A DNA stretch of 64,000 bases from positions 67,529 through 131,528 of the forward strand of contig JAPEKQ010000006.1 of the NCBI GenBank assembly GCA_029990205.1, given 5' to 3'. Position numbers and translations under genes: made by a program. The DNA is from a bacterium (GTDB lineage: Bacteria; Joyebacterota; Joyebacteria; Joyebacterales; Joyebacteraceae). Shown here piece after piece: positions 8,646 to 16,905 of this stretch. A model generated the notes under the pieces. That model searched no databases. It was not told the DNA's origin and saw nothing but the letters and a program-made list of their open reading frames with translations. How positions within the stretch are numbered: the first letter of the stretch is position 1; each line of letters opens with the position of its first letter.

Positions 8646-10126
8646 CCTGGAGACAGAGCGCGACCCGGCGACGAAGCATGACCATGAGACGGACCTCGAT
8701 CTTTCTGGTGGCGGCTCTGCTCGGCGTGACGGCGCTCGTTGGACCCGCGCGTGCGCAGACCGCCGAGACCGATCTCATCTTCGCCGTCACGACCGACTAC
8801 TCCGTGAGCGGTTCGTGCGCCGGCATCGACGTGCTCCCGATGTGGGATGTCGAGACTGCGCTCGCGTCGGTTCACAGCGACGCCATCGCTCGCGTCCACG
8901 GGGGGCTCGTCTACGTCGTCAACCGTCTCTACGCCGACAACATCCAGGTGCTCGACCCGCTCGATGGCTTCTCGACGGTGCGGCAGTTCTCGGTCGGTCC
9001 GGGGACGAACCCGAAGGACATCGCGTTCGTGAGCGACACACGCGCGTACGTCTCGCGATACGAGACGTCGTGGATGCTCGAGGTCGACCCCACCACGGGC
9101 GCCATCACCGATTCGATCGATCTCTCGGTCTTTGCCGACGGTGACGGGCTTCCCGAACCCGCGACGATGGCCGTCGTCGGCGACCGCCTCTTCGTCTCCA
9201 TCCAGCGCATCGATCGGGACTACTACTGGCTTCCGGTCGCGCCCTCGTGGCTCGCCGTGATCGACACCGACACGAACACGCTCGTCGATGTCGAGCCGGG
9301 TACTCCGGGCACGCAGGGCATCGAGCTCACGGCGACGAATCCCTACACCGACACTCTCGTGGGTGACGACGGCACGACGCTCTACGTCGGGGAGAGCGGC
9401 GCGTGGAACGCGCTCGACGGCGGTATCGAAGCCATCGATATCACGACGCTCACCGCGCTCGGGTTCGTCACCACGGAGTCGGAACTCGGTGGGAACCTCG
9501 AGGACTTCACGCTCCCTTCGAACGGCCGTGCGCATGCGGCCGTCAGCATCATGTCGCCGGCGGAGTCGTTCTGCGTCGCGTTCGATTGGGACACGGGCGA
9601 GCTTGTCGAGACCGTCTGGCGGCCGGGGGAGTGGAGCGTCCCCGACGTCGAGCTCCATCCCGGGACCGGGCAGCTGTTCGTCGCGGACCGGACCTACGCA
9701 TCGCCCGGTGTCCGCGTGTTCGACGCGGCGACCGGTTCGCAGCTCGCGGGGCTCCTGGATGTGGGGCTCCCGCCGCACGATCTCATGCTGCTGGGTGACG
9801 CGGTGACAGGCGTCGAGGGTCACGCCGCGGGAACGCCGGCTGAGCCGCCGGCCTGCCGGCTCATCGCAGCGCCGAATCCGAGTCGGGGGGAGGTAGCGCT
9901 CACGCTGGCCGGCGTTGCCGGCGCGAGCCCGTCGGGGGTCGCAGGTGCGACCTGTGACGTGACGATCCACGACCTTGCCGGCCGCGTGGTCCGCGAGCTT
10001 CAGCCGGGGGCTACCGTGTGGGACGGCCGCGACGCCCATGGGCGTACGGTCGCCAGTGGCGTATACTTCGCCCGCACGAACTCGCCGGATGTGACGGCGG
10101 CGGCCCGGATCGTCATTCTCCGCTGA
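8642..10126 (+). CDS. BtuG-like surface beta-propeller protein with FlgD-like sorting domain
   Basis: Secreted protein of 494 residues. Its ATG overlaps the btuB stop (ATGA), with GGAGG four bases upstream, so the two are translationally coupled. A long signal peptide ends near 'VGPARAQ'. Residues ~45-380 form a YncE/DUF5074-type propeller: 'VYVVNRLYADNIQVLDP', 'NPKDIAFVSDTRAYVSRY', 'LFVADRTYASPGVRVFD'. In Bacteroidetes, BtuG is a cobalamin-binding propeller lipoprotein that caps BtuB. Riboswitch, operon order and fold agree here. Unlike that lipoprotein, this protein has no lipobox and ends with the FlgD-like domain ('AAPNPSRGEVALTL', 'VTIHDLAGRVVREL', 'ASGVYFARTNS', ARIVILR). Assignment as a functional BtuG is inference. 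A rho-independent terminator follows. Confidence 0.75.
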   Translation: MTWRQSATRRRSMTMRRTSIFLVAALLGVTALVGPARAQTAETDLIFAVTTDYSVSGSCAGIDVLPMWDVETALASVHSDAIARVHGGLVYVVNRLYADNIQVLDPLDGFSTVRQFSVGPGTNPKDIAFVSDTRAYVSRYETSWMLEVDPTTGAITDSIDLSVFADGDGLPEPATMAVVGDRLFVSIQRIDRDYYWLPVAPSWLAVIDTDTNTLVDVEPGTPGTQGIELTATNPYTDTLVGDDGTTLYVGESGAWNALDGGIEAIDITTLTALGFVTTESELGGNLEDFTLPSNGRAHAAVSIMSPAESFCVAFDWDTGELVETVWRPGEWSVPDVELHPGTGQLFVADRTYASPGVRVFDAATGSQLAGLLDVGLPPHDLMLLGDAVTGVEGHAAGTPAEPPACRLIAAPNPSRGEVALTLAGVAGASPSGVAGATCDVTIHDLAGRVVRELQPGATVWDGRDAHGRTVASGVYFARTNSPDVTAAARIVILR

Positions 10127-10184
10127 GTCTCTCTCATCGCGACTTGCCACCCGACCCTTCCGGGGCTAGAATGTCGCCTGAGTC

Positions 10185-10215
10185 GCCAGCGAGTCAGAAA
10201 CCGCTGGCCTTTTTG
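10185..10215 (+). terminator. Rho-independent terminator of the btuB operon
   Basis: Seven-bp stem GCCAGCG (10185-10191) and CGCTGGC (10202-10208), a 10-base loop, then CTTTTTG. It lies 59 bases after the stop of the BtuG-like gene. Confidence 0.85.
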
Positions 10216-10278
10216 TGAGTTCGGATTCATAATGGTGCATGCCCGTTTCGGAGCCGGCGAAGATGCCGCCCGAGGCGG

Positions 10279-10350
10279 GTCTCGTTGTGAGACCGAGTCT
10301 CGATGCTGAGGCCGGGTGCCGATATCGAGACCGAGTCTCGCTGTCGAGAC
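10279..10350. repeat. Array of GAGAC/GTCTC inverted repeats upstream of the SLC13 transporter gene
   Basis: The gene-free stretch 10127-10430 holds the btuB-operon terminator and this array. The palindrome GAGACCGAGTCTC occurs twice (10289-10301 and 10327-10339, 38 bases apart), flanked by GTCTC at 10279-10283 and GAGAC at 10346-10350. The half-sites can form hairpins with 5- and 6-base loops, or serve as tandem dyad operators. No convincing -35/-10 pair was found in the same stretch. Function is inference. Confidence 0.55.
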
Positions 10351-10430
10351 TACGCAGCGAGGACCTCAGACTTGAGCACGTGTGCCGGGCCGACGGCAGA
10401 ACGGCACACGGGAACCGGGGGAAGTCAGTC

Positions 10431-11894
10431 ATGGCGGGCACGAGCGACAACGCGACGCTTGTGAAACACAAGGCCGGGTTTGCCGGTGGCATCCTGGTCT
10501 TTCTTTTCTTCGTTCTTGTTCCGCTCGGCCTCGGGCCGATGATCCAGCGGATGCTCGGGGTGCTCGCGCTCTGCGCCATCTGGTGGGGGACCGAGGCGAT
10601 CTCGATCTACGCGACCGCGCTTCTGCCGGCCGTGCTCCTTCCGCTCCTGGGGATCCTCCCGCTCAAGGACGCGCTCTCGCCGTACGCGAACCGTCTGATC
10701 TTCCTCTTCCTCGGCGGGTTCCTTATCGCTCGCGCGATGATGAAGTGGGGCGTCGACCGGAGACTGGCGCTCGGCATCCTCGGGAGAGTCGGCAAGAGCT
10801 CGAAGATGCTCGTGCTGTATTTCATGGGATTGACGGCGTTCCTCTCCGCATTCATCTCGAACACGGCGACGACCGCGATGATGCTTCCCATCGGTCTGGC
10901 CATCATCACCAACTCGAAGCTCAAGGCCGAGTCGCGGTACGGGACCGTGCTCCTTCTCGGCATCGCGTACGCCTCGACCATCGGCGGCGTCGCGACGCTC
11001 GTCGGAACACCTCCGAACGTGCTCCTCGCGGGATTCTCGCAGCAGCTGCTCGGTCACGAGATCAGCTTCTTCGAGTGGCTCAAGGTCGGGCTTCCGTACG
11101 CGCTCGTCATGCTCCCGTTGACGTGGTGGTTCCTCTGGGTCGTCCACAAGCCGAAGGCGCTGACGATCGACAGCGCCGACACCATCGAGCAGGAACGGAA
11201 GCTCCTCGGTCCGCTCGAGCGTGGCGGCAAGTACACGATCGCCGCCTTCATCCTCGTGGCGATGCTCTGGCTGACGCGTCCGTTCTGGGACATCATCCCG
11301 CACCCGGTCGTCCCGCTGCTTCAGTCGCGGTTCGACGATGCGCTCATCGCGATGTTCTGCGCAGTGCTTCTCTTCGTCGTCCCGACGAGCGTGAAGAAGT
11401 GGGAGTTCCCACTGGTGTGGGCCGACACCCGCGCGATCAGCTTCGGTATTCTCTACCTGTTCGGTGGGGGACTGGCACTGGGCAAGGGGCTCTTCGAATC
11501 GGGCGCCGCGCAGTGGATCGCCGAGTCGCTGCCGCTCTCGGCGTCGCTCCACCCGTTCCTGCTCATCATGATCGTCACCATCATCGCATCGTTCGTCAGT
11601 GAGATCGCTTCGAACACGGCGGTGGCGAACATGATGATCCCGCTTCTGATCGCGGTCGGGACCGCCATCAACGTCTCACCGTTCCTGCTCGCGATCCCCG
11701 CGACAGTGGCGTGCTCGAACGTCTTCATGTTGCCCATCTCGACGCCGCCCAACGCCATCGTGTACGGCTCCGGCAAGCTCGGCATCTCGGAGATGATGCG
11801 AACCGGGTTCTGGCTGCATCTGATAGGACTCGTGGTCATGGCGATCACGGTCTATCTGTTGAGTGGGAAGGTCTTCGGGATGTTCCCGGTCTGA
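10431..11894 (+). CDS. SLC13/DASS-family sodium-coupled anion (dicarboxylate) transporter
   Basis: Inner-membrane transporter of 487 residues. The ATG at 10431 is chosen because GGGGGAAG sits six bases upstream; the frame is open further 5'. It has about 11-12 hydrophobic segments starting at 'GILVFLFFVLVPLGLGP'. Both family signature loops are visible: 'SNTATTAMMLP' (~142-152) and 'SNTAVANMMIP' (~395-405), where Ser-Asn-Thr residues bind Na+ and substrate carboxylate in VcINDY. 'VGTPPNVLLAG' and 'ISTPPNAIVYGSG' are the matching re-entrant loop motifs. The family carries C4-dicarboxylates, citrate or sulfate; the substrate is not decidable here. It stands alone between the btuB operon and the convergent beta-helix gene. 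Confidence 0.9.
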   Translation: MAGTSDNATLVKHKAGFAGGILVFLFFVLVPLGLGPMIQRMLGVLALCAIWWGTEAISIYATALLPAVLLPLLGILPLKDALSPYANRLIFLFLGGFLIARAMMKWGVDRRLALGILGRVGKSSKMLVLYFMGLTAFLSAFISNTATTAMMLPIGLAIITNSKLKAESRYGTVLLLGIAYASTIGGVATLVGTPPNVLLAGFSQQLLGHEISFFEWLKVGLPYALVMLPLTWWFLWVVHKPKALTIDSADTIEQERKLLGPLERGGKYTIAAFILVAMLWLTRPFWDIIPHPVVPLLQSRFDDALIAMFCAVLLFVVPTSVKKWEFPLVWADTRAISFGILYLFGGGLALGKGLFESGAAQWIAESLPLSASLHPFLLIMIVTIIASFVSEIASNTAVANMMIPLLIAVGTAINVSPFLLAIPATVACSNVFMLPISTPPNAIVYGSGKLGISEMMRTGFWLHLIGLVVMAITVYLLSGKVFGMFPV

Positions 11895-11952
11895 GGCGTG
11901 GGAGAAGGGCATTCCCTCTGTGCGCAGAGGTGTGCCGCTGTCGACTGCAACT

Positions 11953-13245
11953 CTACCTGTAGAGATTCTTGATGCGTCCCCAGGATGTCTCCATGACAGC
12001 TTCAGGCTGCTCAACGGATGTCACTTGGCCGTTGCATGATGGGTCGGAGCACCAGTCGGCGAAGTCAACGCACGCGCCAATCCCGGGGTCGTCACAGCAG
12101 TCCCACACGCGCCCCTCTACAGACGAGGAGTCTGTCACGCCCCACCAGTTCGCTCTGAAGTCAAGCGTGTCCGGCGACGGAGACTCAGAGACCCTGACCT
12201 CGAACACCGTCGGGTTCTCGAGGACGTTCAAACGGAAGCTCGGTGAGCGTCCCCGGGAGATGAGAACTGCCGCGCCGTTCTGAGCGGTAGAGCTGTTGCC
12301 GAAGATGATGTTGTCCTCGAAGGTGCAGGTGCTACGAGATGACAGTGCCGTGATTACCATCGCGGCACCCTCTGCTGAGCCGCAGTTGTTCGCGATGACG
12401 TTGCCTCGGCCGTCCACACTTGCGTTGCGAACGAAGAGACCGCCGGTTGAGAGTTCCGACGTGTTCTCAGCCAGCGTGTTTGCGTGCAGCGTCACCGTGG
12501 CTTCCGCCTCCAAGATCATGGCGCCCCCGAGAGCTTGGGCGTGGTTCCCCACAATGAGATTGCGCTCGAGTAGGTGAGTCCCATCGACCACGAAGATGCC
12601 CCCACCGGACTGCGTGCCGCCGAAGCCCTCGGCCCGGTTTCCCTCAACGCGGTTGCTGCGCAGCGTTGTGTCACCGCCGAACAGGTAGAGGCCGCCTCCG
12701 TCCATCGCCCGGTTCCGGCGAATCAGGTTGCCCTCAATAACCGGGCTTCCTCCTTGTACAGCGATTCCGCCGCCGTAGTTCCCCGAGGACATTGCTTGGC
12801 AGTCCTCAATGATGTTCCCTACAATCCTGGGACTCGCCGAGTACTCGCACTGAATGCCTCCACCCGGGAAGTACGAAAGGCCCGCGCGAAACGTGAAGCC
12901 CTCGATGAGCGTCGAACCCCCAACACTCTGACATCGCACCACCGGGTATGGAGGGACGCTGTCGCCTGTTACGATGGTCAATTCGGGGCCAGCCTGGCTA
13001 ACCAAGGCAACTCCGTCTGCCGCACAACTCAGCATGATGTGCTCGTGATAGGTTCCCGGGAACACAAGAACCGTGTCACCTGCTGAGGCTGCGTCGATCC
13101 CCTCTTGGACGGTGACGAAGTCACCAAGACCGTCCCCGTCGACACTGAAGGTAGTTGCACCCGCTTGGCCAGCCCAGACAGTGATGGCGATAGCAGTGGC
13201 AGATAGCGCCCCCGCAGCAAGCAATAGTTTCCCACACCCCATCAT
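11953..13245 (-). CDS. Right-handed parallel beta-helix protein with WGRIK-type C-terminal tail (copy 1)
   Basis: Secreted protein of 430 residues. Start ATG at 13245 follows GGAG with a seven-base gap; the frame is open further upstream but without a better site. A signal peptide ('MMGCGKLLLAAGALSATAI...') is followed by 'VDGDGLGDFVTVQEGIDAA', the usual entry to a pectate-lyase-like helix, then repeated 'GGGI...I.GN.I..N.A' rungs. A conserved 'NWWG' segment precedes a Cys-rich part ('DCCDDPGIGACVDF', 'WCSDPSCNGQ'). The end is 'TSVEQPE' plus 'SWGRIKNLYR', not the FlgD-like domain. It is a close paralogue of the protein at 19846-21111. Carbohydrate binding or cleavage is possible, but no catalytic residues can be named. 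Its DNA is less GC-rich than its neighbours. Confidence 0.8.
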   Translation of the reverse strand: MMGCGKLLLAAGALSATAIAITVWAGQAGATTFSVDGDGLGDFVTVQEGIDAASAGDTVLVFPGTYHEHIMLSCAADGVALVSQAGPELTIVTGDSVPPYPVVRCQSVGGSTLIEGFTFRAGLSYFPGGGIQCEYSASPRIVGNIIEDCQAMSSGNYGGGIAVQGGSPVIEGNLIRRNRAMDGGGLYLFGGDTTLRSNRVEGNRAEGFGGTQSGGGIFVVDGTHLLERNLIVGNHAQALGGAMILEAEATVTLHANTLAENTSELSTGGLFVRNASVDGRGNVIANNCGSAEGAAMVITALSSRSTCTFEDNIIFGNSSTAQNGAAVLISRGRSPSFRLNVLENPTVFEVRVSESPSPDTLDFRANWWGVTDSSSVEGRVWDCCDDPGIGACVDFADWCSDPSCNGQVTSVEQPEAVMETSWGRIKNLYR

Positions 13246-13359
13246 GCTAGTCTCCAAGCCATAGTTGATGTCAGTACACCACAATGGTAGCATACGCGCC
13301 GGTTGGACGCAAGACCCGCTACCGACATCCACGTGCAGTCGATCGTGAGGGAGGCGACC

Positions 13360-16239
13360 ATGAGTGTCCGACAAGAAGTGCGCTCGGTGCTTGCCTGCTG
13401 TCTCATGCTTCTGATCTCAACCGCTGTTGCCGTCCCCAGCGTTCAGCTGTCAGGTCGCACCTACACCGCTGATGGCGACACTCTGTGGATGGACTCCGAT
13501 GGCTGTCGCTGGGAGGTCATTGGCGATGTGGTCACGATCGCTCCTGCAGAGGGATACTGCGCTCAGGAGCTAGCTGACAGTCTCTCTTCGCACGGGCTTG
13601 AGATTGGCTTCTTCGGCCCGAGTGGTTCCTACTGCGATGTTGCGGTTCCAGAAGGGTCCGGCCCACTTGACGTTCTAGGTACGTGCCTGCAGCATCTCGA
13701 TATCGACGACGCGTGGGCGAACACGCGCGTGAGGTTAGCGGCCGCCCCGTCCGATTCGTTCTTCGCGGAGCACATCGGCTGGTGGCGCCAGTGGAATCTC
13801 GCCAGGATTCGAGCAGAGGACGCGTGGACGCTGGAGACGGGCGACACGACGGTTGTCATAGCAGTACTCGATACTGGAATCGAGGTGGGTCACGATGACC
13901 TGTTCGGGAATCTCTGGGTGAACTGGGCGGAGTACAGTGGGACGCCCTCCAGCGACGATGACAACAACGGGTATGTCGATGACATCTACGGTGCCAATGT
14001 CGACAACACTAGCGGTGATGTGGATGACGTGTACTACCACGGGACGGTGGTCTCGGGCATCGTTGCGGCGCAGACGAACAACGACGGAACCGGGGTTGCT
14101 GGCCTGGCCGGCGGTTGGTACGACGAAGCTTGGTCGGTCGGCGACAGGGGCAGCGGCTGTCGCATCATGACAGCAGCGAGTCCCACTGGCAATAAGGCGA
14201 ATCTCAGGAAGGGCTTGCTCTATGCAGCGTCCATGGGGGCTCATGTTGCCAACATGAGCTTCTCAACCCCAAAGACGCAGGATTGGGTTGAGGCTGTCGA
14301 GACTGCCGCAGACTCAGGCATGGTACTCGTAGCAGCCATGGACAACCAAGCAACGGCGAAGTGCCCCTTTCCCGCGGGCCATGAAGATGTCATCGCGGTT
14401 GGCGCGACCGACTACCTTGACCGAGATGCCTTCTGGCAGAACTACAGCGACTCATTGGAGGTTGTGGCTCCGTCGGGGGCATGCCCGACGCGAAGCGGCC
14501 ATTGTCATTCGGACTGCACAGACAGATTCCCAGAGTACCTTTGTCAGATGCCGATGTGGTGCGTCTGCGATTCCCTGTTTCTGTGGTCAACGGGCGATCC
14601 CCTCAGCGCCGACGGTTACGGGTTCTTCTCAGGCACCTCTGCCTCAACGCCGCAGATCGCTGCGCTCGCGGGGCTGCTGCTATCCGCCGATGCATCCCTC
14701 AACCGTGATGAGGTTCGCGCTCTGGTCCAAGCGTCTGCCCAAGACAAGATAGGGGACTCAGAAGACACGCGGGGACGAGATGAGCACTACGGATTCGGCC
14801 TCGTTGATGCCTATGCGGCTCTCTTCCTCGCTCGCGGTGGCGGCGCAACCACCAGCAACCTCCGCCTCTGCTACGACGTGGAGTTCGATCGCGACGTGAA
14901 GATCAGCTCGGGGGACACTCTCACGCTTCTTCCCGGTGTCGAAGTCTCCTTCGCTTCCGGCTCAGACGCAGCCAACCTCGGCATCGACTCAAGCCGATGC
15001 GAACTCATCGTCGAGGGAACGCTCATCGCGGAGGGGACCCACGCTGACACGCTCGTGACCTTCACGACAGAGGTGGACTCCGCTGGAGCCTGGTATGGCA
15101 TCCGGGCGCTGGCCGATACCGGCACCATTCACATGGAATACTGCGCCGTCGAGAACGCGTACAAGGGCATCGCAGTGGAAGCGCCCGACAGCCTGTATGT
15201 GTCCGAGGTGACCATCGAGGACTGCGTGACTCACGGCATCTCGTGCAAGGAGTGTGACTCCTCGATGACCGTCGAGTCGTGCACGATCGATGACCCCGGT
15301 CTCATCGGGATCGATGCATCTGACTGCGATGGGCTCCTGCTTTCCGACCACGACATCACCGATGCGACGGCCTACGGCATCAGATGTCTGGACGCTGAGG
15401 GAATGACGGTTGAGGACAACACCATTCTCGGAGCCTCCGGCGAAAGCGGGTTCGTGGGCATCCACTACGTCTGTGCTTCGGGTGACACGACCCTCACGAT
15501 CGAGGACAACACGATCTCACGGTGCGGGGCCCGCGGCATCTACTGTGAAGGAGGCGGCGATGGAACGTCCTCGATCACGGGCAACCTGATCTCCGATGAC
15601 GGCTACGATCGTGGGACTGTCGGCATCTACCTCAAGACGTGCCGGGCAGCGGTGCACTATAACGAGACCGAGAAGAAGGGGACAGGGGTGAGTGTGTTGC
15701 CTGGGATGGGAACCCCGAAGTGGATCCCTGATCTTGGCAACGGAACATCCCAGCAGCAGGGCAACAACAGCTGGCTGGACAACACGACGTGGTACGTCTG
15801 GACGCTGCTCGCGTCTCCGGACACGCTCTACGCGGAGTCGAACTGGCACGGCATGAAGAACCCCTCTTCGAGCATGTTCAGCTCCACGGTCGACTACCTC
15901 CCGGTTCTCGAGAGCGCGCCGAGCGCGAGGATCAACCCGGGCGCTGACGACGACGAGTCGCACAAGTACTCGCTCTCCCAGAACCGACCGAATCCCTTCA
16001 ACCCGACCACGACGATCGAGTACAGCATCTGGGTGCCGGGTCGCGTGACGCTTCGGGTCTACAACATGGCCGGCAAGCTCGTGCGCACGCTGGTCAACGC
16101 GGTTCAGGAGCCGGGCCACCACGATGTCATCTGGGATGGCAGCGACGACCAGGGCCGCCAGGTCGCGGGAGGCGTCTATTTCGCGCGCATGGTCTCGGGT
16201 GGCGAGACGAAGATGCGGAAGCTCATCCTCCTGAAGTAG
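13360..16239 (+). CDS. Subtilisin-like (S8) serine protease with beta-helix and FlgD-like sorting domain
   Basis: Secreted protease of 959 residues. ATG 13360 has GGGAGG five bases upstream and sits 114 bases from the divergent beta-helix gene. A signal peptide ends near 'TAVAVPS'. The S8 triad is complete: Asp171 in 'VIAVLDTGIEVGHDDL', His227 in 'YYHGTVVSGIVAA' and Ser427 in 'FFSGTSASTPQIAALAGL'. A Cys-containing insert (~375-405, 'CPTRSGHCHSDCTDRFPEYLC') separates His and Ser and could be disulfide-linked. Residues ~505-790 form a beta-helix ('VEDNTILGASG', 'IEDNTISRCGARGIYCEG'). The C-terminus is the FlgD-like domain ('NRPNPFNPTTTIEYSI', 'GGVYFARMV', ILLK). It probably acts as a surface-bound protease; the DNRLRE gene follows 34 bases later. 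Confidence 0.88.
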   Translation: MSVRQEVRSVLACCLMLLISTAVAVPSVQLSGRTYTADGDTLWMDSDGCRWEVIGDVVTIAPAEGYCAQELADSLSSHGLEIGFFGPSGSYCDVAVPEGSGPLDVLGTCLQHLDIDDAWANTRVRLAAAPSDSFFAEHIGWWRQWNLARIRAEDAWTLETGDTTVVIAVLDTGIEVGHDDLFGNLWVNWAEYSGTPSSDDDNNGYVDDIYGANVDNTSGDVDDVYYHGTVVSGIVAAQTNNDGTGVAGLAGGWYDEAWSVGDRGSGCRIMTAASPTGNKANLRKGLLYAASMGAHVANMSFSTPKTQDWVEAVETAADSGMVLVAAMDNQATAKCPFPAGHEDVIAVGATDYLDRDAFWQNYSDSLEVVAPSGACPTRSGHCHSDCTDRFPEYLCQMPMWCVCDSLFLWSTGDPLSADGYGFFSGTSASTPQIAALAGLLLSADASLNRDEVRALVQASAQDKIGDSEDTRGRDEHYGFGLVDAYAALFLARGGGATTSNLRLCYDVEFDRDVKISSGDTLTLLPGVEVSFASGSDAANLGIDSSRCELIVEGTLIAEGTHADTLVTFTTEVDSAGAWYGIRALADTGTIHMEYCAVENAYKGIAVEAPDSLYVSEVTIEDCVTHGISCKECDSSMTVESCTIDDPGLIGIDASDCDGLLLSDHDITDATAYGIRCLDAEGMTVEDNTILGASGESGFVGIHYVCASGDTTLTIEDNTISRCGARGIYCEGGGDGTSSITGNLISDDGYDRGTVGIYLKTCRAAVHYNETEKKGTGVSVLPGMGTPKWIPDLGNGTSQQQGNNSWLDNTTWYVWTLLASPDTLYAESNWHGMKNPSSSMFSSTVDYLPVLESAPSARINPGADDDESHKYSLSQNRPNPFNPTTTIEYSIWVPGRVTLRVYNMAGKLVRTLVNAVQEPGHHDVIWDGSDDQGRQVAGGVYFARMVSGGETKMRKLILLK

Positions 16240-16273
16240 CGACACTCACCGTGAACCGAACCGGGAGAACCCG

Positions 16274-16831
16274 ATGAAGACGAGACTGATGACACTGGCG
16301 GCACTCGCCGCACTGCTGGTTTGGGCGCCGGCTCACGGCGTCGGCGTGGTCGCGGTGCAGCTGGATGAGATCGCTGTGCTGTCGCCGCCCGAGGAATCCG
16401 ATGAGACGGCTCGATGTCTGCTGTCGTTCGAGCTGCCGCAGGTGCTGGACAATGTGACGATCGACTACGCGAGGCTCACGGCGTCCGCGCATATATCATC
16501 TCCAGAGGAGGACCAGCTGCCGCCGCTGGTCGTGGAGGCGTACGCGGTGACCTCGTCGTGGAGTGCTGCGAGCGTCGCATGGTCCACCGGATGGGACACG
16601 GCTGGCGGTGACTTCGAGACGCATGCGGGTGCGACGTTCGCGTCCGCTCCGGACTCAACGGTGTCCGTCTCGCTGGATCTGACGCACATCGTGCAGGACT
16701 GGGTGGATGGGGACGCGAGCAACTACGGGGTCATCGTGATCCTGCCGACCGGCACCGGGCATGAGATCTCGACCGTGGACCAGCAGACGCACCCACCTGT
16801 GCTTGAGGTGTACTACTCCGGGCGGGAGTGA
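16274..16831 (+). CDS. DNRLRE-domain secreted protein (copy 1)
   Basis: Secreted protein of 185 residues; GGGAG lies six bases before the ATG. A signal peptide ('LMTLAALAALLVWAPAHG') is followed by one DNRLRE/CBM96-like jelly-roll: 'RCLLSFELPQVLDNVTIDYA', 'SSWSAASVAWSTGWDT', 'LDLTHIVQDWVDG' and 'NYGVIVILPTG' are the family landmarks. The usual domain length is about 160 residues, so this is a stand-alone domain. It has neither the FlgD-like end nor the WGRIK tail. It lies 34 bases after the S8 protease and probably in its transcript. A near-identical paralogue is at 21232-21738. Function is unknown; binding of an extracellular polymer is a guess from related domains. Confidence 0.75.
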   Translation: MKTRLMTLAALAALLVWAPAHGVGVVAVQLDEIAVLSPPEESDETARCLLSFELPQVLDNVTIDYARLTASAHISSPEEDQLPPLVVEAYAVTSSWSAASVAWSTGWDTAGGDFETHAGATFASAPDSTVSVSLDLTHIVQDWVDGDASNYGVIVILPTGTGHEISTVDQQTHPPVLEVYYSGRE

Positions 16832-16905
16832 TCCGCGCGACGGAAGCGCGCAACTGTGGTACAATCGGTTCCCGAGTGAATAGTCACGATATCGGACGTT
16901 GAGTC

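Noticed and set aside
10127-10260. tRNA-like sequence near GTTCGGATTC
   Set aside because: No acceptor stem or anticodon arm can be folded around it; the hairpin there is the rho-independent terminator.
12600-13000. Repetitive DNA that might be a CRISPR array
   Set aside because: The repeats are degenerate protein rungs of the beta-helix, with no identical direct repeats and no regular spacers.
16858-16905. TGTGGTACAAT near 16855 as a promoter for an unseen small RNA
   Set aside because: No convincing -35 box at the right distance and no terminator or gene follows before the convergent larA end.
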